Part shown: positions 16,285 to 24,893 of the stretch, piece by piece
Layout: the number at the start of each line of letters is the position of its first letter
How positions within the stretch are numbered: the first letter of the stretch is position 1
Assembly: GCF_020271745.1 (NCBI RefSeq)
Contig: NZ_CP084296.1
Span: 3,720,001-3,784,000, forward strand
DNA length: 64,000 nucleotides
Source of the DNA: Providencia alcalifaciens
GTDB lineage: Bacteria; Pseudomonadota; Gammaproteobacteria; Enterobacterales; Enterobacteriaceae
Reading direction: 5' to 3'
Position numbers and translations under genes: made by a program
Notes under the pieces: generated by a model
What the model saw: only the letters and a program-made list of their open reading frames with translations
What the model was told of the DNA's origin: nothing
The model's database searches: none

Positions 16285-16617
16285 AAAATCCGCGAAGTGA
16301 AATTGAATGCCATCGAGAACCAAAGCGAAGTAATGAGAGCGGTATTTATTAAAGTGAGCATTGAATACATCCACTTTATCCAGCTGAATAACATTGCCTT
16401 CTTCATCTTTAGCGGTGACCCATTTTAAGATGAATTTCTCAATGGTTTGCATATCCGGTGAGCCAATGTTTGCTAGAACGCCGCCCACATCGATATCGAC
16501 TTTATCCCCCTGCAAAGTAATGCAGCCTTTCAACACACCAAGCAATTTCATTGAGTTGGTTTTCGCTTCAATAAAGTTACTGTGGCGATGTTCGTAAGTA
16601 ATATTATCTTTTTCCAT
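16225..16617 (-). CDS. Tail assembly chaperone (gpG-like)
   Basis: 130 residues, the gene between tube and tape measure. The protein is mixed alpha/beta with ITLQGDKVDIDVGGVL and a conserved FIEAKTNSMKLLGVLKGCI start. The slippery site lies 19 codons before its stop, allowing a longer fusion product. The start overlaps the tube stop (ATG at 16615-16617). Confidence 0.8.
   Translation of the reverse strand: MEKDNITYEHRHSNFIEAKTNSMKLLGVLKGCITLQGDKVDIDVGGVLANIGSPDMQTIEKFILKWVTAKDEEGNVIQLDKVDVFNAHFNKYRSHYFALVLDGIQFHFADFLPAGVASKVNIPNLAALTA
16282..16288 (-). promoter_or_regulatory. Programmed -1 frameshift site (T TTT TTG)
   Basis: In the chaperone reading frame the sequence is GAT TTT TTG, so the heptamer is in the X XXY YYZ register. 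The -1 frame is open for about 80 codons beyond it. Confidence 0.65.
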
Positions 16618-17051
16618 CAGTTCAGCGCTCCTTTGGCTAATTTCGTTTTGATCCGTTCAAATTGAATGGTCCATGTGTTTGGGTTATGGCCCGTACCACG
16701 ACTGTGGGTTGGTGGCGTTGTAAAGAATCCAGCATGTCCAACAAACTCATCGCCGTTCCACGTATCTTTCATGTACATTTCAATCGGTGTTGGCGCAGAC
16801 TGACTGCTGAGGATCTGGTTTCTTAAGTCAGATAGAAATTTATTATCTTCTGAGTGTTGGAGTAGCTTAAATGTTAATACACCCGACTCATTGCCTGTGA
16901 ATACAAATACCCCGTTCCCAGCTGCGCCAATGGTATATGCACCATCGTCGCCAATCGGCGAAAGGGAGAATGAATCTGTTGACTCATCCCATGCTGTAAT
17001 TTCATAGCCGTTCAGTGTTAAAACACTTCGGTCATGTCGATAAATAGCCAT
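16617..17051 (-). CDS. Tail tube protein (DUF3277)
   Basis: 144 residues with DESTDSFSLSPIGDDGAYTIGAAGNGVFVFTGNESG, the signature of the DUF3277 tube family that pairs with DUF3383 sheaths. It lies 8 bp after the sheath gene. Confidence 0.88.
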   Translation of the reverse strand: MAIYRHDRSVLTLNGYEITAWDESTDSFSLSPIGDDGAYTIGAAGNGVFVFTGNESGVLTFKLLQHSEDNKFLSDLRNQILSSQSAPTPIEMYMKDTWNGDEFVGHAGFFTTPPTHSRGTGHNPNTWTIQFERIKTKLAKGALN

Positions 17052-17059
17052 CGTTCCCC

Positions 17060-18571
17060 CTAGCGATTAAATTGAATGAGCAGATCTGCCGAATGCCCCG
17101 CGCCGGCTAATTTAATTGCACACATAATAGGCATCATTTTTCGTGCTTCACGATCTGCCTGTGACTGCTTATCGAAGCTGTCTGAATAAAAATAGAATCC
17201 GTCATCGAGGCGGTCACCGTATGTCAGCTCACCAACATCATCCCCGCGCCAGATACCACCGGCTAAGAATCCGTTACGCACAAATTCATTACCAATAACG
17301 ACCAAAGAACCGATAAGGCGGGATTGGCCCTTATCTGTTTGAGGAACTTTCGTTGGAGTTGCTTGCAGGGTTGTGAATGCTTGTTTTTGGCAAGAGTCCA
17401 GAAAAGCATCCAGCCCCATCACTTCATCAATAAATGTCCCGCCGAGCATAGTGCCTTCAGCCAACATATTGATCCCGTCATAGTCGGTGTAAAAGTTGAT
17501 ACCGAGGCGACGACACTTTTGCGCTTCGTTTTGAGTCACTCGGTCATCAGAACGTACTGAGGTTTGCTGCTTAAACTTCACTGTTTTAGCTGTATTTTGA
17601 GCATTCCAAACCGTTGAGACTGCAATGGCCAGTAATTCTGCTGCGGCGTGGTCATCACCTGTTTTATTGAACTGAACCATCAAGCGTCCGCTGTTCTTAT
17701 CAAACAGCTTCTTCAACATGTTATCGTTGTTCCACTCAATTTGTTCATCACGCGTAGCGGTATAAGCCATGACTTTCAAATCAGCCGACGTGATCCAAGT
17801 GTGCGCATCATCTATCTGTTCGTCCGTCAGCGCATCAGCAAAATAAGCGCCGTACCAGTTTTGGTATAAGTCTTCAAGATTATGCAGTGCTTCTGATGGA
17901 CTTTCTGCTTTCACCGTCACAGCCGCTTGGCCTGTCACGATTGTTGCTTGCCCATCTTCCAGCTTAAGCATGCTACCAACATAGGAACCTTGCCCCGCTG
18001 CTGTTGCATAACCAATACGTGTCGCTGGGTATGCCCCTGCGGTTTGCGCTTGAACAATAATCCGATGGCCTACGATGTCCCAAATAGCCTGTAGGTTTAA
18101 ATCCTCTGGCAAGGTAGCACTAATGACTTGTGCAATATCAGAAAAATCAATGGCAGCGCTAAAATCCATTCCCGTTAGTTCTGTTGATTTCCCACCGACA
18201 TTTAGCACCATCGAGCCATCCGAGATGGCTTTGAATGCATTAATACCCGTGGATAATGGCGAGCCTTTTAACGCATTCGCGGTTGCTGGTATTTCTTGTT
18301 GCTCTTTCACGAATCGAGCAACCATTGCACGCTTAAGCTTTGGTCTCGCTGAAAATAGAGACATTGACGCTTTATGTGCGTTCGAGTTTGTTCCGAATAG
18401 GTTTGCAACATCGTCAGGGGTAGAAACAAAAACATAACGTGTCGAGGCATCCTGAAATGCCACGCCCACCTCTGATGTAAAAATGGCGACCATACTTAAA
18501 TCTCGGCGTTGTGCCGCTGCCGATTGTGGCAAGATTTGAGCGTTGATCACCTCTTTGATTGATAAACTCAT
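17060..18571 (-). CDS. Contractile tail sheath protein (DUF3383)
   Basis: 503 residues. The N-terminal VINAQILPQSAAAQRRDLSMVAIFT and the C-terminal EARKMMPIMCAIKLAGAGHSADLLIQFNR ends form the handshake strands that join sheath rings. The family is DUF3383. This gene establishes that the virion is a myovirus. Confidence 0.92.
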   Translation of the reverse strand: MSLSIKEVINAQILPQSAAAQRRDLSMVAIFTSEVGVAFQDASTRYVFVSTPDDVANLFGTNSNAHKASMSLFSARPKLKRAMVARFVKEQQEIPATANALKGSPLSTGINAFKAISDGSMVLNVGGKSTELTGMDFSAAIDFSDIAQVISATLPEDLNLQAIWDIVGHRIIVQAQTAGAYPATRIGYATAAGQGSYVGSMLKLEDGQATIVTGQAAVTVKAESPSEALHNLEDLYQNWYGAYFADALTDEQIDDAHTWITSADLKVMAYTATRDEQIEWNNDNMLKKLFDKNSGRLMVQFNKTGDDHAAAELLAIAVSTVWNAQNTAKTVKFKQQTSVRSDDRVTQNEAQKCRRLGINFYTDYDGINMLAEGTMLGGTFIDEVMGLDAFLDSCQKQAFTTLQATPTKVPQTDKGQSRLIGSLVVIGNEFVRNGFLAGGIWRGDDVGELTYGDRLDDGFYFYSDSFDKQSQADREARKMMPIMCAIKLAGAGHSADLLIQFNR

Positions 18572-18574
18572 GGA

Positions 18575-19069
18575 TTAACCCTTTTGAGTAGTGATAACGA
18601 CCGACTCACCACGATTGAGCGGTGCTTCGATACGATGATTGTGAGAAAGTGTTAAATCGATTTGTGCCCGTTGTTCTTTGCCACCGGCGACTGCTGTCGG
18701 TAGGTTGCGAATTTGAGATTTACGGACAATGCCAGCGCCTATTGATTTGAATAGTTGCTGAGCAAAAGAGGTATTCAGTGATGACTCGAAGGTTTCTAAT
18801 AACTGATAGGCATTTTTACCGAAAGCATTGATTGAGATAATGGTTTCTCGCGTTGTCGTAATGATTTCTTTTTCATTCGAGCCATCAAACTTAATTTCCG
18901 TCCCTATGGGGTCAGAGTTAAGCTGATTCACTGAAATAAAATACTTCCACTCCGATACATCCGTCTCGCCATTACCATCAATCACCTTGTCTTCAGGTAA
19001 TTGGGAAACCTTCGCTATCGCCAGTCTGACTGCCTTCATATCGAGTCGCAAGAGTGTCGTAATAGCCAT
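18575..19069 (-). CDS. Neck/tail terminator protein (LIC_12616 family-like)
   Basis: 164 residues; a second ATG at 19039 would remove 10 residues and is possible. Core features are VRLAIAKVSQLPEDKVI and INAFGKNAYQLLETFESSLNT. The protein lies directly before the sheath gene, as tail terminators do. It overlaps the upstream neck gene by 77 bp. Confidence 0.72.
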   Translation of the reverse strand: MAITTLLRLDMKAVRLAIAKVSQLPEDKVIDGNGETDVSEWKYFISVNQLNSDPIGTEIKFDGSNEKEIITTTRETIISINAFGKNAYQLLETFESSLNTSFAQQLFKSIGAGIVRKSQIRNLPTAVAGGKEQRAQIDLTLSHNHRIEAPLNRGESVVITTQKG

Positions 19070-19331
19070 AATCGTTCCATAGAGATTTGCTGATCACTCG
19101 CCAACGATGACCATTCCAGTAAAACAGGTCTTTGCTCTCAATCTCCTCCTGTGTCATTACGCGAACGGTAGGGTTATAACGGTCACCTTCCGGCAAAATT
19201 TGCAGGTCATCATTACTGGCTGGCTGAATAATGCAGGTCAAGGTGCGCTTAACACCGGATTCGGTTTCGAAATCACAATCCTGACCGAAGAACGGATCGG
19301 AAAAGATATCTGCAACAAAATTATCCATCAT
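18993..19331 (-). CDS. Head-tail joining protein
   Basis: 112 residues, beta-rich, with FWNGHRWRVISKSLWNDYG. The size and position between the gp10-like and terminator proteins fit a head-tail stopper. No specific family is recognised with certainty. Confidence 0.65.
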   Translation of the reverse strand: MMDNFVADIFSDPFFGQDCDFETESGVKRTLTCIIQPASNDDLQILPEGDRYNPTVRVMTQEEIESKDLFYWNGHRWRVISKSLWNDYGYYDTLATRYEGSQTGDSEGFPIT

Positions 19332-19792
19332 TTATCGCGCACCTCGTAAGTGATTGACTGAAGCAGGTTGCCAGTGTCAATAAGCGGCTTAGAAGACCCT
19401 TTTCGCTTTACTGTTTTTGGATCAAGAGCAGGGCTAATGCCAGACTGTATTTTCCGTTTAACCTCAGCAGAGAGCTTTTCACCAACAATCGAAAAAGCCT
19501 TGCCGGAAAAGTCCCCCTGAGCGATATCGGCTTTTAGTTCTCGAATTAGAAAACCCGCTGCCTTATCTTTATTCCCTCCCAATGTTGACCGCAGGAATGA
19601 GCGTTCAGGGATGTGACCAGGAACACCAAATTCATGCGCCGCGGCAATGGTTGCATTACTCAGCCCATCTTTGCGCTCGCCATTCGTTTCCGCCGGCACA
19701 CCAATCACAACCTTTTTCTTACCCATTGCACGAATGCGAGCCTCTAAAGCTTTCAGGCCCGTACCATTTAATTTGCCAGAGTTTTTAATCAC
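19328..19792 (-). CDS. HK97 gp10-like head-tail protein
   Basis: 154 residues with KKKVVIGVPAETN, AHEFGVPGHIPERSFLRST and PLIDTGNLLQSITYEV, the pattern of phage virion morphogenesis proteins that join tube to head. The start is GTG, overlapping the stop of the upstream gene (GTGA). Confidence 0.8.
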   Translation of the reverse strand: MIKNSGKLNGTGLKALEARIRAMGKKKVVIGVPAETNGERKDGLSNATIAAAHEFGVPGHIPERSFLRSTLGGNKDKAAGFLIRELKADIAQGDFSGKAFSIVGEKLSAEVKRKIQSGISPALDPKTVKRKGSSKPLIDTGNLLQSITYEVRDK

Positions 19793-20151
19793 GGAACCAC
19801 CATCACATGAATACCCACCAACTTACGAAGCCGGAGGTATTCTTGCCCATAAGAGCTTGACGCATACCCATCATGATTAGCGCCAAATCCCGCATCAGGA
19901 GCAGAGTAACCAACCGATAAACCACCGGCACTTTTACTCGTCGCCGTTTGGATAGGTTTTCCGTTGCTGTGACCTGAGCGGGTTAATGCGCCTGATTGAT
20001 ACAAAAGATGAGCGGCAAGTGCGTGTTGACCTTGTTCGTATAACTTGCCCCACACTTTGCGACTCATCTGATTAGATGCATCCTGTAAGGCAAGTTCGAT
20101 TCGGGGCTGTTTAGTTTTGGCAAACTCGGGGTAACGTGTGAGGAAAGTCAT
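19789..20151 (-). CDS. Head-tail connector (DUF4054-like)
   Basis: 120 residues starting FLTRYPEFA, with LRKLVGIHVMVV at the end. This is the adaptor type that follows DUF2184 capsids. GGGGG precedes the ATG. Confidence 0.72.
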   Translation of the reverse strand: MTFLTRYPEFAKTKQPRIELALQDASNQMSRKVWGKLYEQGQHALAAHLLYQSGALTRSGHSNGKPIQTATSKSAGGLSVGYSAPDAGFGANHDGYASSSYGQEYLRLRKLVGIHVMVVP

Positions 20152-20165
20152 ATTACCCCCAAAGG

Positions 20166-21104
20166 CTAAGCTTTGTAATCTACGTAGATAAAGCGATCTA
20201 ACTTACGGATGATGGCACCAGTAAATTGTGCCTCAACAGGAATTTCAAAGCTCGTACTTGAACGTTGGAATACCGCACCTGTTGACGGTGGGCGTGCCCA
20301 GTCAGTAAAAATCGTTTGCTCGTCATTGGTATAGACGGCCGCTCGGTTGACACCCGCTTTAGCAACACCTTGAGCAAACCCCATAGGCACACCCACGATT
20401 TCAATAGACTGACCTGCAAATTCATTTAGAGACTGTTTGATCGCTTGCAAAGCATTAACGTTAGTCGCTCCGTTAGTGATCGAGGAATCGTACAAACCTG
20501 ATAATGTCAATAAGTCCATGTTATCAATAGCAATCGTATTAGGCATGATAATTTCATCACTGGCCTGATAGCCTAATTTGATGAGATTAATAAACCACGC
20601 ACGGGCTTCCTCACCGGTCATTTCAGAAATCGACTTAAGCTTTGACATATCCTCGATATTAACTGCACGATTATTTAGCATGCCAGTGACATCAGTACGT
20701 CGAGCATGGCCGATAAGTGCAGTCTTTTGAATGGTACGCAAACACACACCGCGTAGGTTTTCAAGTTTTGATGTATCCAGTTGAATGCCGAGCTTTTTAG
20801 CACGCTCAACGCCCAGTCGGGTATAAACGACCACTTTACCCCAATCGATGTAACCCATTTTTTTGGCTTTGATGTTCACATCTTCTGTTTCTAAAGAAGT
20901 TGTGCTTTCATCAATCACACCGTTGTCGAGATCTTGAGTACCCGTTTCTTCCCCGTAGGCCACATCCGTAGTTTGAACATTACCCTTATTGGTAATCGTC
21001 ATAAACTTACCCAACTGAATATCGGGGTACTCTTGTTTTTCAAACGTTTTATCAAAATCAACTGCTGTTTGCTCTAAAACGTCTTGAACTTCTAATTCAT
21101 CCAT
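20166..21104 (-). CDS. Major capsid protein (DUF2184)
   Basis: 312 residues, the DUF2184 HK97-fold capsid family. Features are an early EETGTQDLDNGVID, RLGVERAKKLGI and the C-terminal RKLDRFIYVDYKA. It lies after the DUF2190 decoration protein and the DUF2213 gene, the normal order. AGGAGAG precedes the ATG. Confidence 0.88.
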   Translation of the reverse strand: MDELEVQDVLEQTAVDFDKTFEKQEYPDIQLGKFMTITNKGNVQTTDVAYGEETGTQDLDNGVIDESTTSLETEDVNIKAKKMGYIDWGKVVVYTRLGVERAKKLGIQLDTSKLENLRGVCLRTIQKTALIGHARRTDVTGMLNNRAVNIEDMSKLKSISEMTGEEARAWFINLIKLGYQASDEIIMPNTIAIDNMDLLTLSGLYDSSITNGATNVNALQAIKQSLNEFAGQSIEIVGVPMGFAQGVAKAGVNRAAVYTNDEQTIFTDWARPPSTGAVFQRSSTSFEIPVEAQFTGAIIRKLDRFIYVDYKA

Positions 21105-21106
21105 TA

Positions 21107-21583
21107 TTACTCTCCTGTACCTGCTGCTGCCGGTGTAACTTCGTTACGCATAATCTTGGCAAGGCTGCCATTGACATCTGTAACATAGAAATTGGTTTTG
21201 ATATCGCCATTGTGACTTGCCGTGCCGATATCTTTACCCTTCGCAACGACGGTAACCGCATCACCAAGCGCTAACGTACTATCCTCTGCCATCTGTACGA
21301 CAACTTCAGAGCCGTGAGGTAATGTCATTGGAGACAAATTTCTACCCGGCTTAAATTCATGGTGTACGCCAATCACCATCGCAACACCGAGAATTTTATC
21401 CGTTGCTGAAGTGACGTTCTTACACCCTTGAGCCACATTGCCCATCGCCACAAAATAGCCGCCCTTAATAGGCGTATCTCCAACATTGATATAAGATGGA
21501 GCAACAATGCCAGACTCACCAGCTCGTGCCACTTGACCAGCAAACCAGCGTTTTCCTAAATAACGATTTTTTCCGGTTTCCAT
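21107..21583 (-). CDS. Structural cement/decoration protein (DUF2190-like)
   Basis: 158 residues, beta-rich, with NVAQGCKNVTSATDKILGVAM and LPHGSEVVVQMAEDSTLALGDAVTVV. The fold pattern and position identify a capsid decoration protein. Its ATG overlaps the stop of the DUF2213 gene. Confidence 0.75.
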   Translation of the reverse strand: METGKNRYLGKRWFAGQVARAGESGIVAPSYINVGDTPIKGGYFVAMGNVAQGCKNVTSATDKILGVAMVIGVHHEFKPGRNLSPMTLPHGSEVVVQMAEDSTLALGDAVTVVAKGKDIGTASHNGDIKTNFYVTDVNGSLAKIMRNEVTPAAAGTGE

Positions 21584-22746
21584 TATTTACCCCCGAATTT
21601 TTTAGTGAAATTGCGCGGCTCTTCTGGCTTGGCATCGTTAAACAAATGCTTACCAATATCGCTGCGTGGTTTAGTTGACACCTGTAAGGCCACATACGCT
21701 GAACGGAGTGCCTCATCTGTCATGCTTTTAACTGCAGAGTCATTGAATACACCACGCTGAACTAATACCGCAGAGTGAATATCACGCTCTGACTTTGCAT
21801 CTTTGAGATTCACTTTCGGGAATCGCGATTTCGCATCATTTAACGTAGTTTCGGTTGATTGTGCGTTTTTAAGACGTTCTAACTCATCTTTGAGCGAGTT
21901 ATTCTCTGTCTCTAATTCCGTCACTTTGGCTTGTAGCTGCGCATTTTGCTCTTTCAATGTAGCAACATCATCATTAGAGCTGCCATCTGCATTGCCATCA
22001 TTGTCATTTGGCCCCGCTTTCATTCCTTCGAGCTGCGCTTTTAATTCAGAAAGTTGCGTTAATACCTCCTGTGCTTTTGCAGCAGCTTCTTCAGTGCCTT
22101 GTCCGTTCAAATCCTCCAATGACTTCTCAAGAGCAGCAATCATGCCTACAATTTCATCGGCTGTTAGCGTGGCACCCTCTGCGTCATTAGCTCGCTTACC
22201 TTTAAGCAGGTTAACAAGGTCTTTTAATGTGTATGGTTTTTTCATTGCCTTACCTTTTTTGTCATTTAATCGGCATTCAGAGCCATAACGCCCATCAGCC
22301 ACTACCGCAACATGATTGCCGCGAATATTGATTTGATATAACTGTCCTGACCGCTCTTCGATTTCAGCGGGTTCATACCCGACAGACACCTCTCTAACGT
22401 CTGTATCCTCTAATGTTTTGATTGCCAGTGCGTCAGTGATGTAAACGTCACAGACAACCTCATCACCATCAATTCGTACATTTTGAATATGACCTGATGA
22501 TTTCTCTTTGTGATCCTGCGCAGTCACCTCTCCATCATCAGGATGAGTTAACGTGAGTGGCAAACCTTCAAAGGATTTAAGCGTTTCTGATTTTGAGAGT
22601 TCTGAGAGAGTGCGGATGATTGATATTTTTTTGTTGGCATCGCTGCCGGTAAGCCCAATTTCATGACCGTAATACTCAATCGGCCCTGCTCGGGTAATTG
22701 TCGCAGTGGTGACAACGTACCCCTGCGGTGTTTTTTTCCATGCCAT
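21583..22746 (-). CDS. DUF2213 protein (prohead protease/scaffold)
   Basis: 387 residues. Residues 1-165 form the DUF2213 domain (FEGLPLTLTHPDDGEVT, VSVGYEPAEIEE, NHVAVVADGRYG), related to prohead proteases. Residues about 200-330 are a long Glu/Lys coiled coil typical of scaffolds. The protein would thus combine protease and scaffold, cleaving itself out of the prohead. Confidence 0.82.
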   Translation of the reverse strand: MAWKKTPQGYVVTTATITRAGPIEYYGHEIGLTGSDANKKISIIRTLSELSKSETLKSFEGLPLTLTHPDDGEVTAQDHKEKSSGHIQNVRIDGDEVVCDVYITDALAIKTLEDTDVREVSVGYEPAEIEERSGQLYQINIRGNHVAVVADGRYGSECRLNDKKGKAMKKPYTLKDLVNLLKGKRANDAEGATLTADEIVGMIAALEKSLEDLNGQGTEEAAAKAQEVLTQLSELKAQLEGMKAGPNDNDGNADGSSNDDVATLKEQNAQLQAKVTELETENNSLKDELERLKNAQSTETTLNDAKSRFPKVNLKDAKSERDIHSAVLVQRGVFNDSAVKSMTDEALRSAYVALQVSTKPRSDIGKHLFNDAKPEEPRNFTKKFGGK

Positions 22747-22749
22747 TGA

Positions 22750-23598
22750 TTAATCCCATGAGACGTAAGGGAGAGGTACGCATCGACAACCATAATCCTG
22801 ACCAGGATTACCCTCGAATGCTCCAATTGATTTGCGCTTTTTCCAAGTCTTCCCCAAATCATCTGAGTAAACAGTAGGATCGGAGTATTTACACAGCATG
22901 CCATTCAACACAAAATGACTATCACGCTCTCGCTCATCACCAGCACCGCCCCACTCGTACAAGTCGAGACCAAGCGCACGACTACGTGATTCTGTAAATG
23001 CGGCGTTAAGCTTTGCTGTTTGGTCACGCGCGATAAACTTGGCACGCACTTTCGATACTTCGCCACGCTCTTTGATAATTGACGTCAGATTTTCATGACG
23101 CCCACCGCGAGATAGGTTCGTAAAAACCTTCTCACCAATCTCATTGATAAAATCGGTTTGAATCGACGTAATTAAATCCACATTCTCTTTTACCGCTTTA
23201 TCCATATCCTCACGTATGGCGCCATCACCCAAAAGCCCTGAAAGGTCAATCCCAAAGGCTTGATTATAAATTCGCTGGGTTTGTTCTTTGTTTTGCTGAT
23301 TAGCTCGGTTTACCAATCCAAATGACAAACGATTAGCAATATCAGCAATAGAAAGGTTGGCAACTTTTTGTATGGCTCGGGAGAGTTTTGCAGTAATACT
23401 GATCGGTGGTGTTGGTGAGTCATTTAATGTAAGGCTTTCCAGTTCGTTGATGACAATATTCGTCATCTCATCAATCACAGCGTAGAGCCGTTCTCGATAC
23501 CAGACCTCTGCCCGTTTACTCTGTTTGATTGGTTGCATTCGCCGGCGGCGAGGCTTACGTCTCCCCTGCTTGCGCACCAAAAGTTGCTGAAGCTCCAT
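22750..23598 (-). CDS. Head morphogenesis protein (SPP1 gp7/Mu F-like)
   Basis: 282 residues from an ATG with GAGG 7 bases upstream. Earlier in-frame starts would lie deeper inside the portal gene. The C-terminal domain has RDQTAKLNAAFTESRSRALG, a WGGAGDERERDSHFVLNGM motif and PGQDYGCRCVPLP, the conserved Cys/His pattern of this minor head family. It overlaps the portal 3' end by 44 bp. Confidence 0.85.
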   Translation of the reverse strand: MELQQLLVRKQGRRKPRRRRMQPIKQSKRAEVWYRERLYAVIDEMTNIVINELESLTLNDSPTPPISITAKLSRAIQKVANLSIADIANRLSFGLVNRANQQNKEQTQRIYNQAFGIDLSGLLGDGAIREDMDKAVKENVDLITSIQTDFINEIGEKVFTNLSRGGRHENLTSIIKERGEVSKVRAKFIARDQTAKLNAAFTESRSRALGLDLYEWGGAGDERERDSHFVLNGMLCKYSDPTVYSDDLGKTWKKRKSIGAFEGNPGQDYGCRCVPLPYVSWD

Positions 23599-24892
23599 TG
23601 TTGACCTCATTAGTTCCGGCACTGACGATAATAGACTCAATATCTTTTTCTGTTACCGTCGTGAGTAATCCTCTTGCGATCATTTCACGCAAGATCGTTT
23701 TCTCATCCAGAATATAATCTTGAAACAGCGTGCTAAAACCTGACGCATACGCAGTAAAACGAGTTGCCAACTCTGCTTCATTGATACTATCGATAGAGGG
23801 GTATGTATATTTTAGTTCATCCACAATCGCCAATTTATCGAGAATAAATTGATCGATAAAATCCTGAATAGGCCGTAAACGCGATTCCTGCCGCCCATTG
23901 ATATCTTCGTAATAGGCTTTGTTGTCCTCTTCGCCAGAACTAAACCCTGTTGCTGATTGTCCAAAAAGGATTGATAACGGTCGACTTAATGCCCCTGCTA
24001 GCACACTAAACATTTTTGTAATCACATCCGAAAGACCGGCGAATTGAGCGTTCTTCTGTTCATATCGACCTTGAATCGATGAGTCCCCTGCATCAATAGC
24101 TAGAATGCCTGTTGATGATTTACCTTCTTTCATGATGCGTAAATAACTTAGAACCTTATCTTCCTGCCCTGCTGCTATTTGCTCATTCATATTTGGTATA
24201 AACAACACATCAACGTTAGCTTCTTGAATTGTGTCCCCCGTACTTACAATTGCAGTATCAAAAATCTTGATGGCTTCGTAGGAGGCTTGTATATCTGATG
24301 TGCCAAACTTACAGCGATCCTTGATGCTATGTTTACCCAACTTAATGCGATGGCATCGTGAATGGTGGAATTTCAGTTCACCAGTACCAATATCGATATG
24401 ATAGATAATTGGTTCACCAAGATGCGGGGATTGAATATCACAAATCACTTTAGAGTCAGGGGTGTATTCTCCCTTACGTAGCACCAAGAATTTGACGATA
24501 TTTTCATTTTGCAGATCAAGAGGTGACACTATTTGAACATCATCGCAATCAGTAATTGCAACAATCAACGCATCACCCAGCAAGGATGACCATGTTAGCG
24601 CATCATGTTTAATTTGATATGTGCCAAGTTTCGTTTCAATGTCCTCAATTTGCTGCTTTAGAGAACTATCAATATCACCAATAAATACACGGGGAACCTT
24701 AAGCATATCGTCAGCGGTTTTATTAATGTACTTCGCTACCACCCACGAATTTTCATACATCGCCATAAGTTCTTTATCAGACACTTTTGGTTTTTTATCG
24801 CTATAGATCACCGCTCCAATTTTTTCACCAAGCGATGTGATCATGCTGCTCAGGCTATCTTTCAATCGCCCGATAAATGTTGTCTTTGTCAT
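23555..24892 (-). CDS. Portal protein (DUF1073)
   Basis: 445 residues. It has LMAMYENSWVVAKYINKTADDMLKVPRVF near the N-terminus, LSRPLSILFGQSATGFSSGEEDNKAYYEDI in the middle and a long C-terminal helical region, the DUF1073 portal pattern. The start is the ATG immediately behind the terminase stop. Portal rings are the DNA entry channel and bind the terminase. Confidence 0.88.
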   Translation of the reverse strand: MTKTTFIGRLKDSLSSMITSLGEKIGAVIYSDKKPKVSDKELMAMYENSWVVAKYINKTADDMLKVPRVFIGDIDSSLKQQIEDIETKLGTYQIKHDALTWSSLLGDALIVAITDCDDVQIVSPLDLQNENIVKFLVLRKGEYTPDSKVICDIQSPHLGEPIIYHIDIGTGELKFHHSRCHRIKLGKHSIKDRCKFGTSDIQASYEAIKIFDTAIVSTGDTIQEANVDVLFIPNMNEQIAAGQEDKVLSYLRIMKEGKSSTGILAIDAGDSSIQGRYEQKNAQFAGLSDVITKMFSVLAGALSRPLSILFGQSATGFSSGEEDNKAYYEDINGRQESRLRPIQDFIDQFILDKLAIVDELKYTYPSIDSINEAELATRFTAYASGFSTLFQDYILDEKTILREMIARGLLTTVTEKDIESIIVSAGTNEVNNGASATFGAQAGET

Positions 24893-24893
24893 A

